Part shown: positions 50,551 to 58,763 of the stretch, piece after piece
How positions within the stretch are numbered: the first letter of the stretch is position 1
Layout: each line of letters begins with the position of its first letter
Assembly: GCA_028280845.1 (NCBI GenBank)
Contig: JANQKZ010000036.1
Span: 28,542 to 92,541 of the forward strand
Source of the DNA: Opitutales bacterium
GTDB lineage: Bacteria; Verrucomicrobiota; Verrucomicrobiia; Opitutales; JABSRG01
Direction: 5' to 3'
DNA: 64,000 bases
Program-made: the position numbers and the translations under genes
The notes under the pieces: generated by a model
Databases searched by the model: none
What the model was told of the DNA's origin: nothing
The model's input: the letters and a program-made list of their open reading frames with translations, nothing else

Positions 50551-50588
50551 GATTTTTCGTGTCCGTTCGAGTCCATTCGTGATTTACT
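50551..50588. repeat. Possible dispersed intergenic repeat (TTCGTG/GTCCATTCG type)
   Basis: TTTTTCGTGTCCGTTCGAG and GTCCATTCGTGATTTAC lie in the 92-base gap before the PhoD-like gene. The unit TTCGTGTCCRTTCG is reminiscent, from memory, of a short dispersed motif seen in several environmental phyla. Only one copy is in the window. A 7-base-pair inverted repeat (50517-50523 with 50541-50547) precedes it. Confidence 0.3.
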
Positions 50589-50601
50589 AACGCCCAGTGT
50601 C

Positions 50602-52017
50602 ATGAGATCGCTTACCCCCCTTACGCTCGCCCTCTTTGTCCTCGTTCCTCCGGCTCCCCTGAGTGCCGCCCGCAATGACTCCGGAGGTAGCAAACGCCTG
50701 CTCCAGGGACCTATGGTCGGAACGGTCACCCCGCATTCGATCACGCTCTGGGCCCGCATCTCCGGCCCCTACTCCTTCCAGGTCCTCATTGATAACCACC
50801 CGGACATGCCGGACCCGCGCAAGTCCGAAGCCGTTCAGGCCCGCAAGGAGGATGATTTTACAGTCCGTCTCACCGTGGATGACCTTCAGCCCGGGACCCG
50901 GTATTACTACCATGTCCTGGTCGAGGGATGGTACCCCAAATATATGTCCAACCGCCTCCCCTTCCAGGTGAAAACCGCCCCGGCGACGGGTGAACCTGTC
51001 CGCTTCACCCTGGGCTTTGGCTCCTGCAGCCGGGTTCGGGAAGATCTCCACCAACCCATCTGGAAGCAGGTCCAGCAGGCCAACCCCGACCTCTTTTTCT
51101 GGCTCGGGGACAACATCTATGGGGACTCGCTCCACATCGAGGCGATGGCAGACGAGTATCGCTCGCAGCGCCAGGTGCCGACCCTCCAGCCCGTTAACTG
51201 GAGTATCCCTCAGCTCGCCACCTGGGATGACCACGATTACGCCCTCAACGACCACGACCGCGAGAACCCGGTCAAGGAGATGGCCCTGAAGGTGTTCAAA
51301 CAATATTGGGCCAATCCCGCCTACGGCCTGCCTGATCTTCCCGGCGTCTTTTTTTCCTACCAATACGGGGGAGTGGACTTCTTCTTCCTCGACTGCCGCT
51401 ATTACCGCGACCCGAACACCATGCCGGACGGACCGGGAAAAACCTTCCTCGGCAAGGAACAGCTGGAATGGTTGAAAGACCAACTCCGGGTCAGCCAGAG
51501 CCCCTTCAAAGTCATTGTCAGCGGAAGCGGCTTTACCAGTGTCAAGGGACATGGCGGCGATTCCTGGGCCTCCGCCCTCTACGAACGCGACCAGATTCTC
51601 CAATTCATCCGCGAGGATGAAATCTCCGGCGTAGTCATCCTGAGCGGGGACACCCACAAGGGCGAATTGAACTGCCTCCCCGAGTCACAGAATGGCGGCT
51701 ACGATATCTACGAGCTGGTCAGCTCCCCCCTCGGCCAGGCGACCAGCGTCAACATCCAGCGTCAGATCCCCGAGGTCTTCGTCCGGCGACATTTCACCGA
51801 TGCGCCCAACTTCGGGTATATTATTTTCGACATGACCCGGGACGACCCTACCCTGCGGTTCAACTTGATCGATATCTACGGATTCCTCGGCTATCCCTGG
51901 TTCGAGGTCAAAGCCTCGGAGTTGGTCAATGGCCAGCACACCTGGCCGGACAAAATTGACCGCAAAGAAAAGGCCCGCCGCGACGCCGGAGGCTACCCGG
52001 ACTACCAGATTGATTAA
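50602..52017 (+). CDS. Secreted PhoD-like phosphatase/phosphodiesterase (paralogue 4)
   Basis: 471 residues with signal peptide (LTPLTLALFVLVPPAPLSAA). It matches the 12845 protein closely: GPMVGTVTPHSITLWARI, GFGSCSRVREDLHQPIW, FWLGDNIYGDS, TWDDHDYALNDHDREN, VDFFFLDCRYYRDP and ILSGDTHKGELNCL. All PhoD metal ligands are present. The two proteins share the DRENPxKEMAL stretch, so one may have arisen from the other by duplication within this region. Its TAA stop overlaps the next ATG (TAATG). Confidence 0.88.
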   Translation: MRSLTPLTLALFVLVPPAPLSAARNDSGGSKRLLQGPMVGTVTPHSITLWARISGPYSFQVLIDNHPDMPDPRKSEAVQARKEDDFTVRLTVDDLQPGTRYYYHVLVEGWYPKYMSNRLPFQVKTAPATGEPVRFTLGFGSCSRVREDLHQPIWKQVQQANPDLFFWLGDNIYGDSLHIEAMADEYRSQRQVPTLQPVNWSIPQLATWDDHDYALNDHDRENPVKEMALKVFKQYWANPAYGLPDLPGVFFSYQYGGVDFFFLDCRYYRDPNTMPDGPGKTFLGKEQLEWLKDQLRVSQSPFKVIVSGSGFTSVKGHGGDSWASALYERDQILQFIREDEISGVVILSGDTHKGELNCLPESQNGGYDIYELVSSPLGQATSVNIQRQIPEVFVRRHFTDAPNFGYIIFDMTRDDPTLRFNLIDIYGFLGYPWFEVKASELVNGQHTWPDKIDRKEKARRDAGGYPDYQID

Positions 52018-53435
52018 TGCCTCGATTTACGCACATGAGCCTCCCAGCCCTGGTTCTATTCAGCCTTCTCATCGCGGGCTACGGGACGGCCTCAACTCCA
52101 TCCCTGAATAATACCCGAGTTCCCGGCTACCGGGGTATCTGGTTTGAGTTAGGCCAAAAGTACGAAGCCGGTGACAAATATTCCGGGGCATTGGGAACCT
52201 ACACGGCGAAACACCGGCCCCTGGCAATCTATTCCCCCGTGGTGCAGAAGACCTTTTTTGTTTACGGCGGTACACCCTCGGAAACACAACGCCATCTCCT
52301 TTGCATGATTGGTGAGTACAACCACCAGACCGGGACCGTTTCTCAGCCCGTCGTCGTCCATGACAAACTGGGGGTAGACGATCCCCACGATAATCCCGCC
52401 CTCCTGATCGATGGGGACGGTTTCCTCTGGGTATTCATCAGCGGACGCAGCCAGGGGCGGCCAGGCTTTAAATACAGGAGCCGGGACCCTTATTCCATTA
52501 CATCGTTCATCCGTATCTCGGAAGAGGAAATGACCTATCCCCAACCCTGGATCACGGAATTCGGCTTCTTCCATTTTTTCACCAAGTACACCGGAATACG
52601 CCAATTGTATTTTGAAACCAGCCCTGACGGGATCAATTGGACCGAAGACAGGCTTCTGTCCGCCATTACGGTGGACCATGACCACCGGTCCGGTCACTAC
52701 CAGCTAAGCGATGTCTTCGCGGGAAAAACCGTCGGCACTTTTTTTAACCGGCACCCCTTCGGGCGGGTCGACCGAAGAACCGACCTGTATTACATCCAAT
52801 CCTCTGATTTTGGAAAACAGTGGACGACAATCGATGGAACCCCCCTGAAGATTCCCCTGACTGCCCAGGAAAATCCGTCAAGGGTTCTGGATTACGCATC
52901 GCAGAGCCGGAATGTCTATCTTAAGGACATGAGTTTTGATCCGAACGGATCCCCCGCCTGTCTCTTTATTCGTAGCCTGGGACATGAACCAGGACCTCGC
53001 AGTGCCCCCTATGAATGGTGTGTCACTTTCAGGAAAAAGGGAGAATGGCACACTTCCGTGGTCACCGTCTCCGACCATAACTATGATATGGGTAGCCTAT
53101 ACCTCACAGAAACGAAATGGCACATCGTGGCGCCAACCGAGCCCGGACCCCAGGCCTGGGGAGTCGGTGGGGAACTGGCCATCTGGACATCTGAAGACCA
53201 GGGAAATACTTGGCGAAAAACCAGGGAGCTGACCCATTCCAGTGAATTCAGCCATTCCTATGTGCGTAGACCCGTCCATTACCGCACCCCCTTCTGCTTT
53301 TTCTGGGCCAGCGGGCATTCCCACGAGTTCAGTCGGTCCGACCTCTATTTCGGAGATTTCGAGGGCAATGTCTGGAGACTCCCCTACACCATGGACCTCC
53401 CCCAGGAAGCTCCGCTTCGAGTGGACACACCCTAG
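52017..53435 (+). CDS. Secreted BNR_4-type beta-propeller protein (polysaccharide-lyase-like)
   Basis: 472 residues; start overlaps the previous stop by one base. Signal peptide region MSLPALVLFSLLIAGYG. The opening GYRGIWFELGQKYEAGDKYSG and LGTYTAKHRPLAIYS is typical of the BNR_4 family (PF15892), with DDPHDNPALLIDGDGFLWVF, SPDGINWTE and WTSEDQGNTWRKT as blades. Some ulvan lyases (PL24/PL25) and rhamnosidase-related enzymes have this seven-bladed fold, which makes a role in a sulfated algal glycan attractive. No catalytic His/Tyr can be assigned safely. It is the last gene of the rightward operon, ending 32 bases before a convergent gene. Confidence 0.82.
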   Translation: MPRFTHMSLPALVLFSLLIAGYGTASTPSLNNTRVPGYRGIWFELGQKYEAGDKYSGALGTYTAKHRPLAIYSPVVQKTFFVYGGTPSETQRHLLCMIGEYNHQTGTVSQPVVVHDKLGVDDPHDNPALLIDGDGFLWVFISGRSQGRPGFKYRSRDPYSITSFIRISEEEMTYPQPWITEFGFFHFFTKYTGIRQLYFETSPDGINWTEDRLLSAITVDHDHRSGHYQLSDVFAGKTVGTFFNRHPFGRVDRRTDLYYIQSSDFGKQWTTIDGTPLKIPLTAQENPSRVLDYASQSRNVYLKDMSFDPNGSPACLFIRSLGHEPGPRSAPYEWCVTFRKKGEWHTSVVTVSDHNYDMGSLYLTETKWHIVAPTEPGPQAWGVGGELAIWTSEDQGNTWRKTRELTHSSEFSHSYVRRPVHYRTPFCFFWASGHSHEFSRSDLYFGDFEGNVWRLPYTMDLPQEAPLRVDTP

Positions 53436-53467
53436 AGCAATCTACCATTCCACCCGATCCATTCCGA

Positions 53468-54319
53468 TCATTGGGGCACTTGGTCCCCCGAGCCGGGCAT
53501 TCCTTCCTGGACGCCCTCCACTACCAGGAAATTGTCGAAGTAAGCATAGACGGTCGTGGGGTCGCCATTGTCGTCGACCGGGGTCCAGCGTCGATCACTA
53601 CCGCCGTGGAATGTGCTGAAGAGAAACTGCTGAATCAAAGTTTCGGGGCCACCAACTCCACGGAAAACCACGTTCCGGGTCGTCACCACCGGCTTGCCAT
53701 CAACACGTATTCGAGCAAAGCCATTCGATTGCCCGGGGTCATTTAAACGCACTTGCAGGGCAACATGATGCCACTTTCCTGCCACGAATACCGGCGCTTC
53801 CGTGGCCTCGCCGATTCCATACTTCTTGATTTTATCCTGGTCATACAGGTAGGTAGCGCATCGGCCGTCTTGCTTGAACACCGTCCGGGCGCTCCAACCC
53901 TCGGGCTGCCGTTCCCGACCACCCGTGATCGACTTCCGCGGGGCCAACCCGTGAAGTTTCCCTCCGCGGGTCCACCGGAACTCCTGATCGAAGCGCACAT
54001 CAAAAGAAAGGGTTGCCCCCTCCACCTTCGCGGTAAGCGGAAATTTCAGGCTGACCCGCTGGCTCCCTCGTTCAAAACCCACATACTCGACACAGATCGC
54101 ATTCGTCCCGTCTGCTCCGGCGTTTTCCGCCAAGCGTATCCTGGGATGCTCGAGAGCTTTGGCGGCGAACCCTTCCTTACCGCTACCGTTAAAAGTCTCA
54201 CGCATCAAAACGCGGGGTTCCTCCGCCCAACTTGAGGAGAGCGTAAACCCCACGCTCCACAAACCGAAAACCCATAGTGTCAGCCTGTGTTTCGTGTGAT
54301 TTATTATCCTTGCTTTCAT
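53468..54319 (-). CDS. Secreted polysaccharide lyase, PL14-like
   Basis: 283 residues with an N-terminal hydrophobic segment (LTLWVFGLWSVGFTLSSSWA). A single beta-jelly-roll with motifs usual for PL14/PL20-type alginate or glucuronan lyases: FDVRFDQEFRWTRGGKLHGL, GWSARTVFKQDGRCATYLYD, VFVAGKWHHVALQVRLN, FLFSTFHGGSDRRWTP and VYAYFDNFLV. The GGKLHG and STFHGGSD loops line the active cleft in the family. It should cleave a uronic-acid polymer by elimination outside the cell. It is convergent with the 23-kb operon and 117 bases from the ThuA-like gene; that gap holds nothing that I recognise. Confidence 0.8.
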   Translation of the reverse strand: MKARIINHTKHRLTLWVFGLWSVGFTLSSSWAEEPRVLMRETFNGSGKEGFAAKALEHPRIRLAENAGADGTNAICVEYVGFERGSQRVSLKFPLTAKVEGATLSFDVRFDQEFRWTRGGKLHGLAPRKSITGGRERQPEGWSARTVFKQDGRCATYLYDQDKIKKYGIGEATEAPVFVAGKWHHVALQVRLNDPGQSNGFARIRVDGKPVVTTRNVVFRGVGGPETLIQQFLFSTFHGGSDRRWTPVDDNGDPTTVYAYFDNFLVVEGVQEGMPGSGDQVPQ

Positions 54320-54436
54320 CGAACGCTAAACCCTGTCGGCGGGGTGGCGTGGGCTCCACCTGTTTGTTCGGCTTGCCTCTTTGCCTGTGGTAATCCTCAT
54401 TCCGGTTGCTGGTCAGACCACCAATCTGATCAGGGT

Positions 54437-55315
54437 CTATTCAAACTCCTGATCCGGAAAATCCTTGGGGACGGGAATGGTTACTTCACCGGTTGCAGCC
54501 CATTCGGTACCGCGTAGAAAGGTAGTCACAAAACTGCCCTCCTTCATCTGTTCCACGTGATGACCCAGAATCGAATGGAAAATTCTTCCTTTGCCGTATG
54601 TGATGGTCATCAAGACAGGCTCATGACGTCCAGTGCCCCGTTGCTCTTCTGAAGAGAACGCAGAAGCCAAAATGGTAATGTTCTCCGCCGGCCCCCGCAA
54701 CCTGTCATAGAGCTCATCCGGGCCGTGCTTAAAAGTTGGTGGAAGTCCTTTCATGATCGGGTGCTCTTTCTCTCTGACCACAATCTCGAATTCGTGCTGG
54801 GGTCCATGGGCTCCGCCTCTCCCCTCTGAATAATCACGGATGACTTCGCCTTTGGCATCAATGTATAGATAAGGCCCACTCGCTTCATTGCGGCCAGCCC
54901 ATCCACCGATTCCCGTCATCTTGTTGTATGCTTTCCAATTCGGCCAGCAATTGTTCGCTGCATGAATCGAAACCATACCTCCTCCATTCGCCATGTATGC
55001 TTCAAACGCCTTTTGAGTCGCTTCCGGCCAATCAGCAGCACCAAAACCTTCATTCATGACGACCACATCGTAGTTACTGAAATTCGGCATATAGCTACCG
55101 TCCTCGCAGCTCTCTTTCGAAGAACGGGAATGATCTACTTCAAACAGAGAGACGTTCTCGAGTATCCGTTTCAATACGGGGGTTGTTTCTTGAAACTGAT
55201 GGGCCCTTTGGGGGCCGTCAGTAATCAGAACTTTGATTTTCTCTGCGGCATGAAGGCCGTTCATTCCCCATGAGGCAATGAAGACCACCGTTAGGGTTAA
55301 CAAATGCTTAATCAT
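54437..55315 (-). CDS. Secreted ThuA-like domain protein
   Basis: 292 residues with signal peptide (HLLTLTVVFIASWGMNGLHA). A ThuA-like (PF06283) glutamine-amidotransferase-like fold covers nearly the whole chain: KIKVLITDGPQRAHQFQETT, NYDVVVMNEGF, FEAYMANGGGMVSIHAANN, GPQHEFEIVV, EHPIMKGLPPTF and YGKGRIFHSILGHH. The family is often found with DUF1080 and sugar oxidoreductases in Verrucomicrobiota and Planctomycetota; its biochemical role is still poorly defined. No nucleophile Cys is evident. Confidence 0.85.
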   Translation of the reverse strand: MIKHLLTLTVVFIASWGMNGLHAAEKIKVLITDGPQRAHQFQETTPVLKRILENVSLFEVDHSRSSKESCEDGSYMPNFSNYDVVVMNEGFGAADWPEATQKAFEAYMANGGGMVSIHAANNCWPNWKAYNKMTGIGGWAGRNEASGPYLYIDAKGEVIRDYSEGRGGAHGPQHEFEIVVREKEHPIMKGLPPTFKHGPDELYDRLRGPAENITILASAFSSEEQRGTGRHEPVLMTITYGKGRIFHSILGHHVEQMKEGSFVTTFLRGTEWAATGEVTIPVPKDFPDQEFE

Positions 55316-55464
55316 GGTTGGTTGAGCTATTCATTTTGTGTCAAGTGAAAGAATGTTTCCGTTGCCTCATCTGATTTTCATATCTTCTGCCGAATGTCAA
55401 AGCTCACTCACAGTGCCAGCGCCCTTGGGTGCAGCACCTGGTTGTGCTAGTTCTACCGCCGGAA

Positions 55465-56562
55465 TCACTCAAATGTCAGGTAGATCGGTGCGGTAACGGG
55501 ACCGGAGGGGAGGTTATTGTGGCCGGGGTCGATAGCAGCGGCGATGATGCCGAGCGGGACCTTGTCTTCGTCGATGCTGAAGGGCTTGTTAGGGTCGGTC
55601 TTAAGATCATAGCGCTGGATTGCGGCAAAATCGAATTCGGAGGAAATCTCGACGGACTCGCCGGTAAGGGTGATGTCAGCAAATTGGAACTCGACGGCAT
55701 TATTCGCCGGGAAGGGCTCGCGACTGAGGGTGTCGAGCTGACGTTCGAGCTTGTTGTCATAGGGACTGACCGGTTGGATGAAGCCTTTGGCCAGGACGAC
55801 GCGCACGCGCACGCCCTCGTCGCCCTTTACCCAGATTTGCGGGCCACCGGTGGAATAGGTTCCGGTCTCGCCAGGGCGTTTGCCGTTCGCGAGAATCTCT
55901 ACGGCGGTGTCACGTGCTTGCTCTGTCGCCACGCCGTGGGAGCCGGCTTGTGTGCCGGTTGCAAAAAGGACTCCGCTGGCTTTCGAGCCGTCGGCAAAGG
56001 TCACCTCAAAGATCGAGCCGATCAGCTCCGCCCCCGAGACACCGCCGACGTCCCAGTGCGGCGCACTGCCTTCGTCGAGCGGGCGCTTGCTGGTGCCGGC
56101 GATGGAGTTCGGGTCCATGTCGATGGAGAAGCCGAGCACCTCACCGGAGTTGAAGCCCTTAGCGTCGCCGGGGTCGAAGGTGATGACGAGTCGCTCGTAG
56201 CCACGATCACCCCCGACACCAAGGTAATGTGGGGAAGTGCGGCCGGAATGGTGCACGACGCCCGTGCCATCATTGCGATCGATCTGCAGAGGCTTGGCTG
56301 CACTGTCGCCGGCCTTGCCTTCGGGATCGAAAACGGTGTCCGGAAAGAGCGCGCCGGTCACATCGAGCTCAAAGGCGACAATGTCTTTGCTGCCGGTGTT
56401 CTTGATGAGGAAGGAGTTTTTGCCGAAGTTCGAGCGCTGGACGTTGTTGATCGTCGGCATGATCTCCAGGACGGCACTGCCAGTCTGAGCGATCGAGGTC
56501 ACCGGAACGGCTATCAAGAACGCCACCAGGTGAAGAGAAATTGAGCGGTTTTTCGAGGTCAT
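55465..56562 (-). CDS. Secreted protein of unknown function
   Basis: 365 residues with signal peptide MTSKNRSISLHLVAFLIAVP. I do not recognise the family. The N-terminal part reads as an Ig-like or cohesin-like beta sandwich (GSAVLEIMPTINNVQ, SFLIKNTGSKDIVAFELDVTG, GVGGDRGYERLVITFDPGD, FSIDMDPNSI), and the C-terminus is a calm beta-rich region ending GPVTAPIYLTFE. Base use is GC-rich and even. A slightly longer frame exists on the other strand but has no export signal and a repetitive composition; I favour this one. It may be a surface or matrix protein linked to glycan attachment. Confidence 0.6.
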   Translation of the reverse strand: MTSKNRSISLHLVAFLIAVPVTSIAQTGSAVLEIMPTINNVQRSNFGKNSFLIKNTGSKDIVAFELDVTGALFPDTVFDPEGKAGDSAAKPLQIDRNDGTGVVHHSGRTSPHYLGVGGDRGYERLVITFDPGDAKGFNSGEVLGFSIDMDPNSIAGTSKRPLDEGSAPHWDVGGVSGAELIGSIFEVTFADGSKASGVLFATGTQAGSHGVATEQARDTAVEILANGKRPGETGTYSTGGPQIWVKGDEGVRVRVVLAKGFIQPVSPYDNKLERQLDTLSREPFPANNAVEFQFADITLTGESVEISSEFDFAAIQRYDLKTDPNKPFSIDEDKVPLGIIAAAIDPGHNNLPSGPVTAPIYLTFE

Positions 56563-56646
56563 GGTGATTGTTGATAGGTAGGTTAGCGAGGTCTACGCTT
56601 CAGCTTTTTTGATTTCCAAAGTAGTTGGCTCATCGAGTGATAGTTA

Positions 56647-56704
56647 ACATAACGACCTAGATAAGCCGGCGCCGCCCGTCACCTCCACCCGTTTGTGACG
56701 TGGT
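56647..56704 (-). repeat. Candidate attC-like element at the left end of the cassette array
   Basis: In gene orientation the segment after the dehydrogenase stop reads through CGTCAC/GTGACG arms (56677-56682 and 56695-56700) and a GGCGGCGCCGGC palindrome to TCGTTATGTTAAC (ACATAACGA at 56647-56655 on +). It would be the last recombination site of the array. Weak on its own, supported by the other copies. Confidence 0.4.
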
Positions 56705-57382
56705 TTAATGTATCGGTTTAATTTCTGGTTGAACCAGATTGAGGACCGTATGCAAGTCCCTGCCAGAAAACAGAAGCTTTATAACAATACACGCAGACGC
56801 TTCCAAAAGCCTGGAGTAAACGAGTTCGCCGATATCCACTGGATCGCTGCCAATGGATTCAATTAGAGATGCCACTTTTCCTTTTGCATCCGTGTCATCT
56901 CCACAAAAGAGAGTCGCAAGTTTTCGACCATCAAAAATTGGAGGATCCATCTCCCAAACGGAAGCCTGACACATATTAAATGCCTTCACCACTGAGGCAG
57001 ATGGAATTAAAGCCGCGATACGCTCAGCCAAAGAGCCCTCCTCAAATTCGATTGGGAGGTAATCGGCACCTTCATTGGCATGGGGTCCACCCGGAACACT
57101 TACAGGATTATTGATATCGAGAACAATCTTACCGGTAAAGGAATCCGATCCACCACCGCTTTCAATCGCATCCTCTACTGCGTTGGCTGGAGTAGCCATA
57201 ACAATAAGCTCACCAAATGCCACGGCTTCGGAAATTGTGCCACTTCCGGATGCCTGAATCGATTGGGCTAACTCCCTGGCCTTATCAATATTGCGACCAC
57301 CAATAAAGACTTCGTGATCAGAAGCCCAGCGCTTTGATAGGGCCTGTGCCATGTTACCATAACCAATAAATGCAATTCTCAT
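56705..57382 (-). CDS. NAD(P)-binding protein of the F420-NADP oxidoreductase/NpdG-like type
   Basis: 225 residues from the ATG at 57382; a longer frame to 57418 would overlap the previous gene and adds nothing to the fold. The start MRIAFIGYGNMAQALSKRW gives a Rossmann dinucleotide motif. IVMATPANAVEDAI, KIVLDINNPVS, VVKAFN and LFCGDDTDAKGKVASLIESIG are typical of the coenzyme-F420-dependent NADP oxidoreductase-like family (PF03807). In bacteria without F420 these act as general NAD(P) reductases. It may share a cassette with the NUDIX gene 22 bases upstream. Composition is AT-richer than the glycan genes. Confidence 0.83.
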   Translation of the reverse strand: MRIAFIGYGNMAQALSKRWASDHEVFIGGRNIDKARELAQSIQASGSGTISEAVAFGELIVMATPANAVEDAIESGGGSDSFTGKIVLDINNPVSVPGGPHANEGADYLPIEFEEGSLAERIAALIPSASVVKAFNMCQASVWEMDPPIFDGRKLATLFCGDDTDAKGKVASLIESIGSDPVDIGELVYSRLLEASACIVIKLLFSGRDLHTVLNLVQPEIKPIH

Positions 57383-57404
57383 GGTGGGGAGCTTCCAGGG
57401 GGGG

Positions 57405-57938
57405 TTAGTCGTAATCAATCGAGGCGAAAACAGAAGCTATGTGAAGAGCCTGCTGGAATTCATCGCGAAAAATCTTTTCTTTTAGTTCACTTACTTGGAT
57501 GAATTCAAAATCGATATCTTCAGCATCATCCAGATTTTGAGGACCAACCTTTCGTAGTTGGGTAGCCCGGAAACAGTATATTTTATTGGTCTGCCTGGCA
57601 GGGTTGGCAAAAGGCGTGAACACCAAAGTCCATTCCATCGCCTCGTATCCGGTCTCTTCATTTAATTCCCGCTTAGCCGCTTCTAGAGGCGATTCGCCGT
57701 CATCAATGGCCCCACATGGTATTTCCAAGCATACTTGGTTGCCGGCATATCTATATTGGGTGGTAACCAGAATCTCCTGATTCTCGTTGAAAGCTACGAT
57801 GTGGACCCAATCTGATTCTTCTAAGACGTAATAGGGCGAGATCGTATTTCCATTTGGAAGCAGACATTCATCAGCCCGCAAAGATATCCAATTATCCTTA
57901 TGGACTGCTTTGGAAGTGAGCTGTTTCCATTGTCTCAT
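57405..57938 (-). CDS. NUDIX hydrolase (ADP-ribose pyrophosphatase-like)
   Basis: 177 residues from the ATG at 57938. A longer frame to 58040 would run into the VOC gene and across the palindrome, so it is rejected. The NUDIX box is complete: GAIDDGESPLEAAKRELNEE then TGYE, fitting Gx5Ex7REUxEExGU. The surroundings (CGAIDDG, FTPFANPARQTNKIYCFRA) resemble ADP-ribose/nucleoside-diphosphate-sugar hydrolases. NUDIX genes are frequent integron cassette cargo. Confidence 0.88.
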   Translation of the reverse strand: MRQWKQLTSKAVHKDNWISLRADECLLPNGNTISPYYVLEESDWVHIVAFNENQEILVTTQYRYAGNQVCLEIPCGAIDDGESPLEAAKRELNEETGYEAMEWTLVFTPFANPARQTNKIYCFRATQLRKVGPQNLDDAEDIDFEFIQVSELKEKIFRDEFQQALHIASVFASIDYD

Positions 57939-57943
57939 TTTTA

Positions 57944-57984
57944 GTCTAGCGTCGAAGCCAGGTGTACCATCAGGCCTTACCTGG
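57944..57984 (-). repeat. Candidate attC-like element between VOC and NUDIX genes
   Basis: CCAGGT (57958-57963) and ACCTGG (57979-57984) form a stem, and in gene orientation the element ends GACGCTAGAC (57944-57953), one base from the attC core GTTRRRY. The VOC stop (57970) lies in the loop. Confidence 0.45.
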
Positions 57985-58341
57985 GATGATTTGTTCGACT
58001 GGCTGGCCAATAAACATAAGAGCTTCTGTATGTGGAACACCTACATGAATTTCTTTCATCCCATACGGCTGCTCAAATGGTTCACGCATCGTTAAGCTTC
58101 CTTTCTTTTCCTTAATCAGGTCCCAAACTTCGTCAATGTCATCGACTGACATATAAAAACTCATCTCTCCGATATTCTCTCCGGCCTTTTGAATATGAAG
58201 CTCAAATCCATTCAAACCAACAACGCAGTAATCTGGTGAATCCATCATCACATCAAACCTTAATAACTCTTTAAAGAAATCTCTTGTGTCTGAAACACTG
58301 TAAGAGGGCACCATCGGGCTTATATTTGTCGCTTTATACAT
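57970..58341 (-). CDS. VOC (glyoxalase/bleomycin-resistance) family protein
   Basis: 123 residues, a single two-module VOC domain. Visible: SPMVPSYSVSDTRDFFKELLRF, DYCVVGLNGFELHIQKA, MSFYMSVDDIDEVWDLIKEKK and MREPFEQPYGMKEIHVGVPH. The pattern is that of small VOC proteins with metal ligands (His in LHIQ, Glu near KEIHV). Such proteins confer resistance or act as isomerases and are common in cassette arrays. Preceded by an ACGTT box in gene orientation. Confidence 0.82.
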   Translation of the reverse strand: MYKATNISPMVPSYSVSDTRDFFKELLRFDVMMDSPDYCVVGLNGFELHIQKAGENIGEMSFYMSVDDIDEVWDLIKEKKGSLTMREPFEQPYGMKEIHVGVPHTEALMFIGQPVEQIIPGKA

Positions 58342-58352
58342 GCTTGTTTTTT

Positions 58353-58373
58353 GTCGAACGTCCTATCCGCCTG
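58353..58373 (-). repeat. Candidate attC-like end before the VOC gene
   Basis: In gene orientation this reads CCAGGCGGATAGGACGTTCGAC, ending in ACGTTCGAC (58353-58361 on + as GTCGAACGT) just before the VOC start. The palindrome is weak. Confidence 0.35.
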
Positions 58374-58377
58374 GTTT

Positions 58378-58737
58378 TTATATAAATCCATCGTGGATTG
58401 GCACATTATTTCTTCGTATTTGTATCTTTATTCCTGTTATAGCCCTCATGTGAATCGAAATGATCGATTCATTACCACTCGAGTCTAGTACTTTCCCTGA
58501 CAGGAGTGGTTTTTTGCCGTCTACGACTATCTGTTTTTCAGTCCGATCCTTTTCTTCACCGCCGATGTAAAGGGATGCTCCACTACGCCAACCATTGATG
58601 ATTCGGCAAGGAATACCATCGATCTGGAATATCCATTCATCTCGAGGGTCGCTGCCCAAGAGATAACCGAATACATCTCTAAGTCGTGAGGATTTCGTTT
58701 TTTCGATCATCCCAGTTACGGTGAACGTCTTGTTCAC
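58378..58737 (-). CDS. Hypothetical protein
   Basis: 119 residues, not recognised. A compact beta-rich protein (MNKTFTVTGMIEKTKS, WIFQIDGIPCRIINGW, GASLYIGGEEKDRTEKQIVVDG, ISIHMRAITGIKIQIRR). No signal peptide or membrane segment. It sits 26 bases after the methyltransferase-like gene and 36 before VOC, with the same orientation and AT-richer composition as the rest of the array, so it may be a cassette of its own or share one with its neighbour. Confidence 0.6.
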   Translation of the reverse strand: MNKTFTVTGMIEKTKSSRLRDVFGYLLGSDPRDEWIFQIDGIPCRIINGWRSGASLYIGGEEKDRTEKQIVVDGKKPLLSGKVLDSSGNESIISIHMRAITGIKIQIRRNNVPIHDGFI

Positions 58738-58763
58738 TTTAATCAGAATTCATGGTATTCAAA

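Noticed and set aside
55429..56544. 371-codon rightward frame opposite the secreted unknown protein
   Set aside because: No signal peptide or known motif, composition typical of an antisense shadow of a GC-rich gene; the leftward frame has a proper signal peptide.
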